The notes: a model not told the origin generated them from the sequence alone. 64,000 nt of DNA from Pseudaeromonas sharmana (GCF_042649925.1 NZ_JBHSAF010000002.1:1-64000); one strand, 5' to 3'; positions 8,907 to 16,719 are shown, numbered from the stretch's first letter. A program made the numbers and translations.

Positions 8907-8935
8907 ACCCCCGGCCCATCGGTCGGGGGTTTTTC
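8907..8935 (+). terminator. Rho-independent terminator
   Basis: A 9-bp stem (CCCCCGGCC with GGTCGGGGG, one G-T pair) with loop CATC is followed by TTTTT. It ends the transcript of the exported-protein gene at 8104-8856 and lies 20 bases before the LacI-type regulator. Confidence 0.85.
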
Positions 8936-8954
8936 TTGATGGAGACAGGAACTG

Positions 8955-9959
8955 ATGGTCACGATGCAGGATGTAGCCGAACACGCCGGCGTGTCCAAGT
9001 CCACGGTGTCACGGGTGCTCAGCGGCAAGGTGGTACTGAGCCAGGCTACCCGGGACAGGGTCAATGCCGCGATTGCCGAACTCGGATTCAGGCCCAATCG
9101 TCTGGCACAGGCGTTGGCCAACCAGACCTCGAATACCGTTGGACTGGTGGTTTCCAATTTCGAGGGGCCCTATTTCGGCCGCTTGCTGAAGACCATGGCG
9201 GAACAGGCCGAGCTGGCGGGCAAGCAGCTGATGGTCACCGACGGTCACGACGATCCGCAGCGTGAACAGGAAGCGGTGCGCCTGCTGGTGGAACGGTGTT
9301 GCGATGCCATCATCCTCTACAGCCGTTATATGCCGGAGGAGGATCTGTCGGCCCTGGTCAGCACATTGCCGGTGCCGCTGGTGGTGATGAACCGCCCGGT
9401 GCCGGGACAGCCGGAGCGTTGTGTCGTATTTGATCAGGCGGCGGCGGTGACGGCAGCCGTCGAGCATCTGCTGGCGCTGGGGCACCGCAGCCATGCCTGT
9501 ATCAGTGGCCCGCTGCAGACGCTGACGGCCCGTAGCCGGCTGCAAGCCTGGCGCAGTGCCTTGCAACAGGCGGGCATCACGCCGCCTGCGGACGCGGTGG
9601 CCGAAGGGGATAACCTGGTGGCAGGAGGGTATCGCGCCTGCCGTCAGTTGCTGGCACGGGGAGTGGATTTCAGCGCGCTGTTTGTCAGCAATGACGACAT
9701 GGCGATCGGGGCCATGCGCGCGCTGCATGAGGCCGGCCTGAGCGTGCCGCAGCAGGTGTCGCTGTTCGGTTTCGATGATGAACCGGCGGCCGCGTTTCTG
9801 TCTCCGGCACTGAGCACGGTGCAGATCCCGATTGAGCAGATGAGCGTCAGTGCCATGCGTCAGGCCCTGGCGCTGGCCGCGGGGGCGCCGGTTTGCGCGT
9901 TGCTGCCGTTTACCGGCATCCTGCAGTTGCGCGAGTCGGCGAGCCCATGTCGAGGATAG
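8955..9959 (+). CDS. LacI-family transcriptional regulator
   Basis: 334 residues. The N-terminal LacI helix-turn-helix spans about residues 4-28 (MQDVAEHAGVSKSTVSRVLSG). The hinge helix (NRLAQALAN) follows near 50-60, then a periplasmic-binding-protein-like effector domain to the end. The family binds palindromic operators and usually responds to a sugar. The ATG at 8955 follows a GGAGACAGGA ribosome-binding site; a second in-frame ATG lies three codons on. No sugar transport or catabolic gene is adjacent, which is unusual for the family. The next gene starts inside its last codons, suggesting co-transcription with the acetyltransferase. The ligand is unknown. Confidence 0.93.
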   Translation: MVTMQDVAEHAGVSKSTVSRVLSGKVVLSQATRDRVNAAIAELGFRPNRLAQALANQTSNTVGLVVSNFEGPYFGRLLKTMAEQAELAGKQLMVTDGHDDPQREQEAVRLLVERCCDAIILYSRYMPEEDLSALVSTLPVPLVVMNRPVPGQPERCVVFDQAAAVTAAVEHLLALGHRSHACISGPLQTLTARSRLQAWRSALQQAGITPPADAVAEGDNLVAGGYRACRQLLARGVDFSALFVSNDDMAIGAMRALHEAGLSVPQQVSLFGFDDEPAAAFLSPALSTVQIPIEQMSVSAMRQALALAAGAPVCALLPFTGILQLRESASPCRG

Positions 9960-10471
9960 CGACGTCCGCGCCGCTCCCCGGGTTACCGGTGCCGGCTCGG
10001 TTCGCGGCCCAGGCCGTGGCACTGGGATTGCGGCTCTCTCTGGCGACCCGGGATGAGCTCGAACCGCTGTTACAACTGGAACGCTACTGTTTTTCCCCCT
10101 GGCTGGCATTCGGACGCAAGGTGTGGCGCGGCCACTTGCGTCGCGGCCGCCGCCGCATCTGGCTGTTATGGCAGCAGGAGCAGGTGGTCGCCTATCTGGC
10201 GTTATTACCCCATAACGGCTGGCATCAGGTGTCAGTGACCGCACTGGCGGTACACTGGCACTGGCGGCGACGAGGTCTGGCGACCCTGTTGCTGACGCTG
10301 GCGGAGGAGGAGGCGCGCTGCCGCGGACTGCGGCGCCTGAGGCTAGAAGTGGATTGCGACAATGAGGCTGCGCTGGCACTCTATCGGCGATTGGGCTTCA
10401 CCACGGTGTGCAGCCTGCAGGATTATTATGGGATTGGCCGTCCGGCACTGCGCCTTGAGCGCTATCTGTGA
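9947..10471 (+). CDS. GNAT-family N-acetyltransferase
   Basis: 174 residues with a GNAT fold. The acetyl-CoA-binding motif A is visible as WRRRGLATLLLTLAEEEA, followed by RLEVDCDNEAALALYRRLGF, a RimI-like C-terminal signature. The substrate cannot be told from the sequence. The ATG at 9947 overlaps the end of the LacI-type gene by 13 bases, implying translational coupling. The ribosome-binding site is weak. An in-frame start at 9893 would add 18 residues that look like out-of-frame LacI coding and was rejected. The N-terminal 45 residues are basic and poorly conserved. Confidence 0.85.
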   Translation: MSRIATSAPLPGLPVPARFAAQAVALGLRLSLATRDELEPLLQLERYCFSPWLAFGRKVWRGHLRRGRRRIWLLWQQEQVVAYLALLPHNGWHQVSVTALAVHWHWRRRGLATLLLTLAEEEARCRGLRRLRLEVDCDNEAALALYRRLGFTTVCSLQDYYGIGRPALRLERYL

Positions 10472-10505
10472 GCCGGGGTGAGCCCGCAGCGAAGAAGAGA
10501 CAGAT

Positions 10506-11237
10506 ATGAATTGGCAAGCAAAAGTGCGTTATCTGGGGTGGGGGTGTCTGGCTCTGGGCTGGGCGTTGAGCGCCGAGGCCACGTCGCTGGATAAGCAGCT
10601 GACCACTATGCAACAGGCCGCACAGAGCAGTCTTGACACCTACGTCTATACGGTGGATGGGCTGGATGTCACGGCGTGGATGGATGCGGTGCCTGTGGTC
10701 ATCAAGGTGCCGATCTACGATGACAAGCGGCAATGGCAGGGTGACAGCTATTACTACTTCAAGCAGGGCAATCTGTTTGCGGTGCGCATGCCGTATGGCA
10801 CCTATCAGTTCGATAGCAAAGGCAAGATGACGGTGTGGCTGGATGAGACAGGCCAGAGTAGCGAGCTGCCGGGCTCGGCGGCTTGGAGTCAGCGTCAGCA
10901 GTGGTTGCTGAAACGGGCGACGCAACTGGCGACCGCCTTTGCCCCCAGTGCCTATGCCCGGCGGCTGCACCAGCCAAACTCTGATGTGCACCTGCAAGGT
11001 GATGAGCGCACCGCCTACCTCTGTCTCGGTCAGTTGTATTCCTTAAGCGGTGCCGAGAAGCTGATCCACGAGGAGAAGGCGCTGCAGATTAACGATAACC
11101 AGCTCTCGGGGCCCTTGCAGGCGCGTTTCGCCGCAGGGTGGCGCCCGTTGCGGGTCGAGTGTCGGGTCAATGGCGCCGATCAGGTCAGCCAGTTGCTGTT
11201 CCATTACACGGGTCCCGTTGAACCCTTCAATAAATAG
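10506..11237 (+). CDS. Exported protein of unknown function
   Basis: 243 residues with a signal peptide (residues 1-25, cleavage likely after SAEA). The mature part is a mixed beta protein with several Tyr-rich strands (DSYYYFKQGN near 80) and two Cys in the C-terminal half (CLGQLY and VECRV) that could form a disulfide in the periplasm. No family was recognised. The ATG has an AAGAGA ribosome-binding site and lies 34 bases after the GNAT gene, so LacI regulator, acetyltransferase and this protein may form one transcript ended by the terminator at 11257. Confidence 0.75.
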   Translation: MNWQAKVRYLGWGCLALGWALSAEATSLDKQLTTMQQAAQSSLDTYVYTVDGLDVTAWMDAVPVVIKVPIYDDKRQWQGDSYYYFKQGNLFAVRMPYGTYQFDSKGKMTVWLDETGQSSELPGSAAWSQRQQWLLKRATQLATAFAPSAYARRLHQPNSDVHLQGDERTAYLCLGQLYSLSGAEKLIHEEKALQINDNQLSGPLQARFAAGWRPLRVECRVNGADQVSQLLFHYTGPVEPFNK

Positions 11238-11256
11238 GCCATGGCCATGATTTCTC

Positions 11257-11284
11257 AGACCAGCCCCATGGCTGGTCTTTTTAT
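11257..11284 (+). terminator. Rho-independent terminator
   Basis: A perfect 9-bp stem AGACCAGCC/GGCTGGTCT with loop CCAT is followed by a T-rich tail. It lies 20 bases after the exported-protein gene and closes the LacI-GNAT-exported protein unit. Confidence 0.88.
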
Positions 11285-11601
11285 TTGTGGCGAAGGTATC
11301 CGTTAACTATTTAACGAAAAATAAATTCCTTTGCTTTATTTTCGAACGAATCCCTGTTTTGGCGAAATATTAATCTCTTGCTCTTTGCTGAGTGAAAAAA
11401 TAGCGATATCTGCACTGATTGAATTCAAATTTGAGTGAGGAGTCAAAACATGAAACAGCTTATAAAAATTCACTAACTTCATCTGTTAATTCAGTTTTTT
11501 GCGTTGCTCGATCATTTTTTGATCATTGTTGGTCGCTATTGTTAATTGCGGTATGCCCACCTTAACACGCAGAAAATAAAAATTAACATAGTGAGGAATC
11601 G
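11285..11601 (+). other. AT-rich intergenic region with a possible 8-codon leader ORF
   Basis: This 317-base stretch is markedly more AT-rich than its neighbours and probably holds the promoter of the chemoreceptor gene. At 11450-11476 there is a short ORF (ATG, eight codons, TAA; MKQLIKIH) with a near-perfect ribosome-binding site (GTGAGGAGT) eight bases upstream. It could be a leader peptide or the start of a decayed gene. A small inverted repeat GATCA-T5-TGATC lies just after it. No convincing sigma-28, sigma-54 or sigma-70 promoter was picked out. Confidence 0.35.
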
Positions 11602-13230
11602 ATGAATTTTATCAAGGATATGAAAGTCAGAAATAAGCTGTTTCTGGCTGCCGGCGTATTGTTGGCCTTGATGTTACTCAATGGTGGCGTCGCCATCATG
11701 CAATTACGTCATGCCGAAGCCCTGACGGCCGAAATTCGGCAGACTGTGATTCCCGGCATTCGTCTGGCCGGCCAGATGGAGTCGCAATTACAGCGCAAAC
11801 GCATTCTGGTGATGCGTCTGGTGGTGGCTGACGACGAGGCCGAGATCGCCAGGCAGGAGCAGGCGGTACAGCAACTGAACCATCAGATGCAACAACTTTG
11901 GCGCCAGTATCAACCGCTGGTGAACAGCCAGAGTGAACGTGATCAGTTCCAGCAGTTCCAGGATGCCTTCAATGAATACGATGTCGCCATGGGCATCAAG
12001 CTGATGCCGGCCATTCGCTCTGGCGACAGGCCGCAGGTCAAGGCGGTGCTGGCACAGCTCACCCCGGTCGCGGAGCGTCAGTCCCGGTCCCTGGATGCGC
12101 TGATTACGGCGAGCGATGATGCGGCGGCAGAGGCCACCCACCAACTCAGTGAGCAGAATACCCGAGCGATGGAGGTGATTGGTCTGTTGCTGGCGCTGGC
12201 CGTGGTCATCGGCGGCGGATGCAGCCTCTGGTTGGCCCGTTTCATTTCTCAGCCGCTGTTGCATCTGGTCACCCAGGCGCAGCGTGTTGCCGCAGGCGAT
12301 CTGGCGATTCAGCTGCAGGCACACAGTCGGGACGAAGTAGGGCAGATGACGGAGGCCTTCAGCCGTATGGTGACCCAGCTGCGCGCAACCTTGCAGCAGG
12401 TCTCCGATAACGCCCTGTTGCTGGCCACGGCGTCCAGTCAGCTGCAGGGGTCGTCTGACCATATCGCCACGGCCTCGGAGCAGGTGGTCGCCCAGTCGAT
12501 CACGGTGGCCACGGCTGGCGAGGAGCTGGTGGCGACCACGGCTGACATTGCCGGTAGTTGTCATACCGCCGCTGATAGCTCGCGCCAGGCCAGCAATACC
12601 ACTCAGGCGGGGATGGATGTGGTGCGGGCCACCGTCGCGGCCATCCGCCAGCGTAGCGAACAGACCGCCAGCGATGCCGAGGCGGTGAATGCGCTTGGCA
12701 AGCGCAGTGAACAGATCGGCAGCATAGTGGCGACCATCCAGGAGATCGCCTCCCAGACCAACCTGCTGGCACTGAATGCGGCCATCGAGGCGGCGCGTGC
12801 CGGTGAACAGGGACGCGGTTTTGCCGTGGTGGCCGACGAAGTGCGGGCACTGGCGGCGCGGACCACTCACTCGACCCAGGAGATCAGCGACATGATCCGT
12901 GCCATCCAGCTGGAAGCGCGTGCCGCGACCGAATCCATGGCCGGCAGTGTCGAGGAGATGCAACAGGTGGCCAGCGAGGCCGGGCGACTGGAGAGCACGC
13001 TGGAGACCATTCTGTCCCAGGTGCATGATGTGAATCTGCAGATCACGCAAATTGCGACCGCGGCGGAGGAGCAATCAGCCACCACCGGCGAGATTGCCAG
13101 CAACATGAGCCAGATCACCGGCGTGGTGCAGGACGTGTCGCAGGCGGCGGAAGAGTCGGCGTCGGCGGCCAACCAGTTGGCACGCATGGCCGATGAGATG
13201 AAACAGCGGGTATCAAGTTTCCGCCTTTAA
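11602..13230 (+). CDS. Methyl-accepting chemotaxis protein
   Basis: 542 residues. There is a transmembrane segment at about 13-33, then a periplasmic helical sensor region with many Gln, probably a four-helix bundle (about 34-190). A second transmembrane segment lies at about 193-214, followed by a HAMP linker (about 215-268) and the cytoplasmic signalling domain. The hairpin tip is highly conserved (EIASQTNLLALNAAIEAARAGE, shown here only in part: NLLALNAAIEAA). It would relay a periplasmic signal to CheA/CheW. There is no C-terminal CheR-docking pentapeptide. The ATG follows GTGAGGAATCG. No chemotaxis kinase genes are nearby, so it is an orphan receptor with unknown ligand. Confidence 0.93.
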   Translation: MNFIKDMKVRNKLFLAAGVLLALMLLNGGVAIMQLRHAEALTAEIRQTVIPGIRLAGQMESQLQRKRILVMRLVVADDEAEIARQEQAVQQLNHQMQQLWRQYQPLVNSQSERDQFQQFQDAFNEYDVAMGIKLMPAIRSGDRPQVKAVLAQLTPVAERQSRSLDALITASDDAAAEATHQLSEQNTRAMEVIGLLLALAVVIGGGCSLWLARFISQPLLHLVTQAQRVAAGDLAIQLQAHSRDEVGQMTEAFSRMVTQLRATLQQVSDNALLLATASSQLQGSSDHIATASEQVVAQSITVATAGEELVATTADIAGSCHTAADSSRQASNTTQAGMDVVRATVAAIRQRSEQTASDAEAVNALGKRSEQIGSIVATIQEIASQTNLLALNAAIEAARAGEQGRGFAVVADEVRALAARTTHSTQEISDMIRAIQLEARAATESMAGSVEEMQQVASEAGRLESTLETILSQVHDVNLQITQIATAAEEQSATTGEIASNMSQITGVVQDVSQAAEESASAANQLARMADEMKQRVSSFRL

Positions 13231-13247
13231 TCCGCGTCATGAAAAAT

Positions 13248-13272
13248 GGGGGGCTGGAGGCCCCCCGTTTTG
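13248..13272. terminator. Bidirectional terminator between chemoreceptor and AraC-type gene
   Basis: The stem GGGGGGC/GCCCCCC is flanked by AAAAAT on the left and GTTTTG on the right. It sits between two convergent genes (stops at 13230 and 13282) and can serve both. Confidence 0.75.
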
Positions 13273-13281
13273 TATGCCGGT

Positions 13282-14193
13282 TTACACTGGGCGTACCGGG
13301 GTATAGAGCTCCAGCTCCCAGACCCCCGTGTCCCGCCCGTCGTTGAGGTAGCGTTCGAAGCAGGGTCCGTCTGCCGGTTGATAGCCACTGTGGGGCAGCC
13401 AGTCGCCAAACAACGCATTCCACGGCGCAGCGAAGTCACCGTTCTCGACTCGGCAGCGATAGCAGGCATAGTTGCCGGCCGGAATCGTCTGCAGCTGGAT
13501 GTCGTCGCTGACCTCAGTGCCGGCGGCTACCGAGACCGCAACGTCGGCACGCAACTGCGCCTCCGGGGTGGTTTCCGGATTGTCCCAATACAGCGCCAGC
13601 CAGTCTCCGTCAGCGTGGCCATGGGTGCTGGCCCACTGTTCGAGGCGGGCAAAACCCGCCGGCATGGTGTCGCAATAAGGACCGCTGACCCGCAGATAGG
13701 CGATTAGCTGACTCGGACGTGCAATAACATTGACGTGCATGGTGGGACTCCTGTCATCGGCAAAATAGGGTGGTCCTGCCAGGCATCGACGGGGTGCGCT
13801 GGCAGGTAGCGTCATCAGGTCAGACTGGCGCAGCAACTGCTCGACCCGAGTGAAATCACCACAGGCGCGGATGCGGCTCGGAGAGTGACCGTAAAACAGC
13901 CGGAACGATTTGGCAAAGTTCTGCGGGGTGGAGAAGCCCAGTTCACAGGCGATCTCGCCGATAGGGCGCTCCGGCTCCAGGATCAACTGCTGCACCGCCC
14001 GCTCCAGGCGTAACCGGCGCTGGTGGCCGGCAACCGTCTCACCGGTCAATGTGACAAACAGGCGATGGAAATGGTACGGCGAGAAGCAGGCTTCAGCCGC
14101 GACCTCGTGCAGTGTCACTTCACGATGCAGGTGCCGGGCCATATAGGCCAGCGCGCGGCCAAGCCGACGTTGATACTCCAGCGCATGACGCAT
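13282..14193 (-). CDS. AraC-type regulator fused to a GyrI/SbmC-like effector domain
   Basis: 303 residues. Residues 1-110 are an AraC DNA-binding domain with two helix-turn-helices (around VTLHEVAAEACFSPYHFHRLF and IGEIACELGFSTPQNFAKSF). Residues about 150-303 are a GyrI-like small-molecule-binding domain. That half keeps the SbmC pattern WLALYWDNPETTP, LRADVAVSV, PCFERYLNDG and WELELYTPV. E. coli SbmC/GyrI protects DNA gyrase from toxins and is SOS-induced. AraC-GyrI fusions resemble Rob and multidrug-type regulators. The start has a perfect AGGAGG ribosome-binding site. A consensus LexA box lies 38 bases upstream, overlapping a possible promoter. The ligand and targets are unknown. Confidence 0.92.
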   Translation of the reverse strand: MRHALEYQRRLGRALAYMARHLHREVTLHEVAAEACFSPYHFHRLFVTLTGETVAGHQRRLRLERAVQQLILEPERPIGEIACELGFSTPQNFAKSFRLFYGHSPSRIRACGDFTRVEQLLRQSDLMTLPASAPRRCLAGPPYFADDRSPTMHVNVIARPSQLIAYLRVSGPYCDTMPAGFARLEQWASTHGHADGDWLALYWDNPETTPEAQLRADVAVSVAAGTEVSDDIQLQTIPAGNYACYRCRVENGDFAAPWNALFGDWLPHSGYQPADGPCFERYLNDGRDTGVWELELYTPVRPV

Positions 14194-14231
14194 ATTGCCT
14201 CCTAGTTCCGACAGTCAGCATAACGCAGTAT

Positions 14232-14247
14232 CTGTATAAAAATACAG
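14232..14247. promoter_or_regulatory. Consensus SOS box (LexA operator)
   Basis: CTGT-N8-ACAG is matched perfectly, with an AT-only centre (ATAAAAAT) as in E. coli boxes. On the minus strand, a TTGCCG (14265-14270) and TGTATT (14241-14246) pair with an 18-base spacer could be the promoter, its -10 lying inside the box. It then reads into the AraC-GyrI gene. On the plus strand the box could instead control a tiny ORF at 14293-14376. Confidence 0.7.
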
Positions 14248-14292
14248 TTCTCTATGGGGCTGAACGGCAACTTCGCAAGGCAGGAAACAGAC

Positions 14293-14376
14293 GTGGAATG
14301 GACTGGTTCAGCGACGGGGCAACAAGCGGCGGCATGGATTCCGGCGCGTGAAATTGCGTGGCTCGGGCGGCACTGA
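14293..14376 (+). CDS. Possible 27-residue ORF downstream of the SOS box
   Basis: A GTG-initiated ORF of 27 codons with an AGGA ribosome-binding site at seven-base spacing begins 45 bases after the LexA box. An in-frame ATG at 14254 would give 40 residues but has no ribosome-binding site. The peptide is not hydrophobic, unlike SOS-induced TisB-type toxins, and no homologue was recognised. The rest of the 14194-14495 gap shows no further structure. It may well be a chance ORF. Confidence 0.2.
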   Translation: MEWTGSATGQQAAAWIPAREIAWLGRH

Positions 14377-14495
14377 ATATGAAACGTTCTGAAATTCAGA
14401 AGGTTGATTTGACGCGTTCAGCGGGCGGGGAAATAAGGTCGCGGTGTGTCGGTGGCGGGGGGAAATAGCCCTGTCATCGCTGACAGGGCGGAATA

Positions 14496-14897
14496 TCATT
14501 TCTTGCGATTCTGCTTGGCGGTCTGGCGCAACAGGGCTTCGGCGACGTCCGCCGGATCTTCGACCACGCCGATCTCTTCCGGCAGCGGGAAGACTGCGAC
14601 GGCGAGGCCGTCCTCGGTCATGCCCTTGACCCAGTTATCCAGCCAGCGTTTGACGCTAATGGCCTCGGGTTGGCAGCCGGCCCACTCCTGCTCGGCCCAC
14701 AACTGGGCCAGTTCGGCAGACGGCCATACCGGGATGCACTCGTCCTCATCGGCGGTCAGCAACATGCAGCCTTCGGCATCGCGCAGGATCCACAGCTCTC
14801 CGGCCGCCACCACGGCTTGAATGAAGTGGTCGTAACGCTGGTCAGCATCCAGTGCCAGCAGGGCTTGTTGTTCTGCACTCAGGTTAGCGTGGGACAT
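14496..14897 (-). CDS. DUF2750 family protein (second of a tandem pair)
   Basis: 133 residues, cytosolic, acidic. The pattern is that of DUF2750: an N-terminal RYDHFIQ helix, a central W-rich strand region ending in an acidic DEDECIPVWP stretch, then KRWLDNW and AVAVFPLPEE. Function is unknown. The ATG at 14897 has a GAGGAG ribosome-binding site and lies one base beyond the stop of its upstream paralogue, so the two are almost certainly one transcript. The C-terminus is basic (KQNRKK), unlike the acidic end of the paralogue. A longer reading of this frame into the neighbour was rejected as a shadow. Confidence 0.8.
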   Translation of the reverse strand: MSHANLSAEQQALLALDADQRYDHFIQAVVAAGELWILRDAEGCMLLTADEDECIPVWPSAELAQLWAEQEWAGCQPEAISVKRWLDNWVKGMTEDGLAVAVFPLPEEIGVVEDPADVAEALLRQTAKQNRKK

Positions 14898-14898
14898 G

Positions 14899-15294
14899 TT
14901 ATTGCTCCTCGGCATCAAGCTTGGCTTGCAGGGCATCGGCCAGTTCGCTGGCATCCTCGACGATACCGGCGGCATCCGGCAGCGGAAACACGGCGACGGC
15001 GACATTGTCCTTTTCCAGACCGCTGGCCCAGTGTTCCAGCCAGACAGGCAACGTGATGGATTGCGGCGCGTAGTCGGCCAGCTCATCCTTGGCCCAGTCA
15101 GCGGCATAGCTGGCATGTGGCCACAGCGGCAGGCAGACCTCATCTTCACTCTCCAGCAACAGCAGACCCTTGTCGCCCTTCAGTACCCAGATCAGCCCAT
15201 GACGCGCCACCTTGCTGATGAAGTGGTCGTGGCGATAATCGGCGTCCAGTTGCAGCGCGGCATTGCGCTCGGTTTCGGTCAGTTCGTAGCTCAT
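14899..15294 (-). CDS. DUF2750 family protein (first of a tandem pair)
   Basis: 131 residues, acidic. It aligns over its whole length with the next gene (RHDHFIS, DEVCLPLWPHA, WLEHWASGLEKD, AVAVFPLPDA), so the pair arose by tandem duplication and has since diverged widely. It belongs to DUF2750, for which no function is known. It is upstream in a two-gene unit with one base between stop and next start. The region 15295-15389 before it holds no gene. Confidence 0.8.
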   Translation of the reverse strand: MSYELTETERNAALQLDADYRHDHFISKVARHGLIWVLKGDKGLLLLESEDEVCLPLWPHASYAADWAKDELADYAPQSITLPVWLEHWASGLEKDNVAVAVFPLPDAAGIVEDASELADALQAKLDAEEQ

Positions 15295-15389
15295 AAGGCC
15301 TCGTACAGGTTAACAGGGTTGCCGGCGGCAACGACGTGCAAGCATGATCCCATCTTCGGCGCCGCTTGTGCAAGCGCTCGGCACTGTGC

Positions 15390-16256
15390 CTAATCTGTGA
15401 CGCGTTCGCTGACCACAGGACGCGCCGGATCGGCTCCCCATTCACTCCAGGAGCCGTCGTAAACCGTCAACTGATCATAACCGGCCAGCTCGGCGGCAAG
15501 GGCCAGAATACAGGCGGTGACTCCCGAGCCACAGCTGAATATTGGCGCCGTCTGATTGCCGAGCAGCGCGCTAAACTGCTGTTGCAGATCAGCCAGCGGC
15601 TTCATGTGGCCGGCCTGCTGCAGTGTCGCGAAGGGCAGATTCAACGCACCGGGCATGTGGCCGCAGCGCAGCCCTGCCCGCGGTTCCGGGACCAGGCCGG
15701 CAAAGCGTTCGGCGCTGCGGGCATCGACCACGGGGCGTCGCCCGCTGACCAGCGCGGAGTGCACCGTATCGGCATCGCAGAACAGCCCGGGCTGAAGCCG
15801 CGCGACAAAATTCCCCTGCGGACCTTGATAGTCCGCCACGGCTGCAAGTGGATGTCCGGCGGCCTGCCACGCTGGCAGGCCACCATCCAGTACCGCCACT
15901 TGGGCGTGGCCCATGGCCCGGAACATCCACCAGGCGCGCGGCGCCGAAAACAGCCCGATGCGGTCATAGACCACGATCAGGCTCTGCTGCTGGATGCCGA
16001 GCGCCTGCACCTCGCGGTTGAACAGTTCAGGTGTCGGCAGCATATGGGGCAGCGTGGTATCCGGAGCCTTGATGCGGCCATCGAAGTCGAAGCGGCGCGC
16101 GCCAGGGATCTGCAGTGCTGCCTCAGCAGGAGCCGTCGTACCCGGAGGCGGCATATGAGCGTCCAGGATGACCAGCTGGGGATGATCGAGATGGGCGGCC
16201 AGCCAGTCGACACTGACCAGTGGCGTCGGGAGACCTGTCTGTGGTGTGTGTGTCAT
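15390..16256 (-). CDS. sseA: 3-mercaptopyruvate sulfurtransferase
   Basis: 288 residues with two rhodanese domains (about 10-140 and 165-285). The active-site loop in the second is CGSGVTA with Cys242. This loop marks mercaptopyruvate sulfurtransferase rather than thiosulfate sulfurtransferase, whose loop is CRKGVTA. It moves sulfur from 3-mercaptopyruvate to thiols or cyanide. Length and motif match E. coli SseA. The ATG at 16256 has an AGGA ribosome-binding site at eight-base spacing; the frame is open for 70 more codons upstream but these look non-coding. It stands alone between the DUF2750 pair and the AraC remnant. Confidence 0.92.
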   Translation of the reverse strand: MTHTPQTGLPTPLVSVDWLAAHLDHPQLVILDAHMPPPGTTAPAEAALQIPGARRFDFDGRIKAPDTTLPHMLPTPELFNREVQALGIQQQSLIVVYDRIGLFSAPRAWWMFRAMGHAQVAVLDGGLPAWQAAGHPLAAVADYQGPQGNFVARLQPGLFCDADTVHSALVSGRRPVVDARSAERFAGLVPEPRAGLRCGHMPGALNLPFATLQQAGHMKPLADLQQQFSALLGNQTAPIFSCGSGVTACILALAAELAGYDQLTVYDGSWSEWGADPARPVVSERVTD

Positions 16257-16397
16257 CGTCAGTTGTCCTGTCAGTTGTCGTGGGGTGCCAGAGGTCACGC
16301 GCTGAGCATACTGCGGCGGGCACAGCGGAACAATCATCCCGGGTGTCAGGGCGGCTCCGTGAGTGTCGGATGCGCCGTGGTCTCCGGGGGTGAGACT

Positions 16398-16648
16398 CAA
16401 TTTGCGCGTGACGCGTGAGTAGCCGCCGGAAACGGCTGATGTCATCCAGGCCGGTTGCTGTCGCAATCGGCTTGATCTGCCCGGTGCTGTGCTCCAGCAG
16501 GCGCCGCGCCGCCTGCCTGCGCCTCCGTTGCAGGTATTGCCGTGGCTCGCGCCCGGCGCCGCCGGATCAGGGGCGTTCGCTGTTGGCCCGCTCGCCTGCT
16601 GTGATGCATGGCGGCTTGGCCGTCGAGGGTTACCGCTTGCCGGAGCAC
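16398..16648 (-). pseudogene. Remnant of an AraC/GlxA-type DNA-binding domain, frameshifted
   Basis: On the minus strand one frame reads AVTLDGQAAMHHSRR followed by LIRRRRA, like the first helix-turn-helix of an AraC-type domain. Near 16555 the match jumps to another frame, reading REPRQYLQRRRQAARRLLEH, then GQIKPIATATGLDDISRF and RRLLTRH, the rest of the AraC domain. No N-terminal effector domain remains, since the uvrA terminator and uvrA lie immediately upstream. It seems to be a truncated, frameshifted relic. The remaining gap 16257-16397 holds no gene. The call rests on eye alignment to the family pattern. Confidence 0.5.
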
Positions 16649-16689
16649 CAAGTTGGGCGTGCAGGCTGCAACCGGATGATCTGAGCCGG

Positions 16690-16719
16690 AAAAAAACAGG
16701 CCGGCATGATGCCGGCCTG
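16690..16719 (-). terminator. Rho-independent terminator of uvrA
   Basis: A perfect 9-bp stem CAGGCCGGC/GCCGGCCTG with loop ATGAT. Read on the minus strand it is followed by TTTTTT. It starts 19 bases after the uvrA stop codon. Confidence 0.9.

Noticed and set aside
9009..10379. 456-codon open frame antisense to the LacI and GNAT genes
   Set aside because: Both sense genes have clear families and ribosome-binding sites; the antisense product has no domain.
11788..13074. 428-codon open frame antisense to the chemoreceptor
   Set aside because: Shadow frame; low-complexity His/Leu/Gln composition typical of antisense frames.
14379..14468. 29-codon ATG ORF upstream of the DUF2750 stop region
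   Set aside because: No ribosome-binding site and no conserved character.
16415..16684. 89-codon plus-strand ORF between sseA and uvrA
   Set aside because: It is the complement of the AraC-type remnant and has no family resemblance itself.
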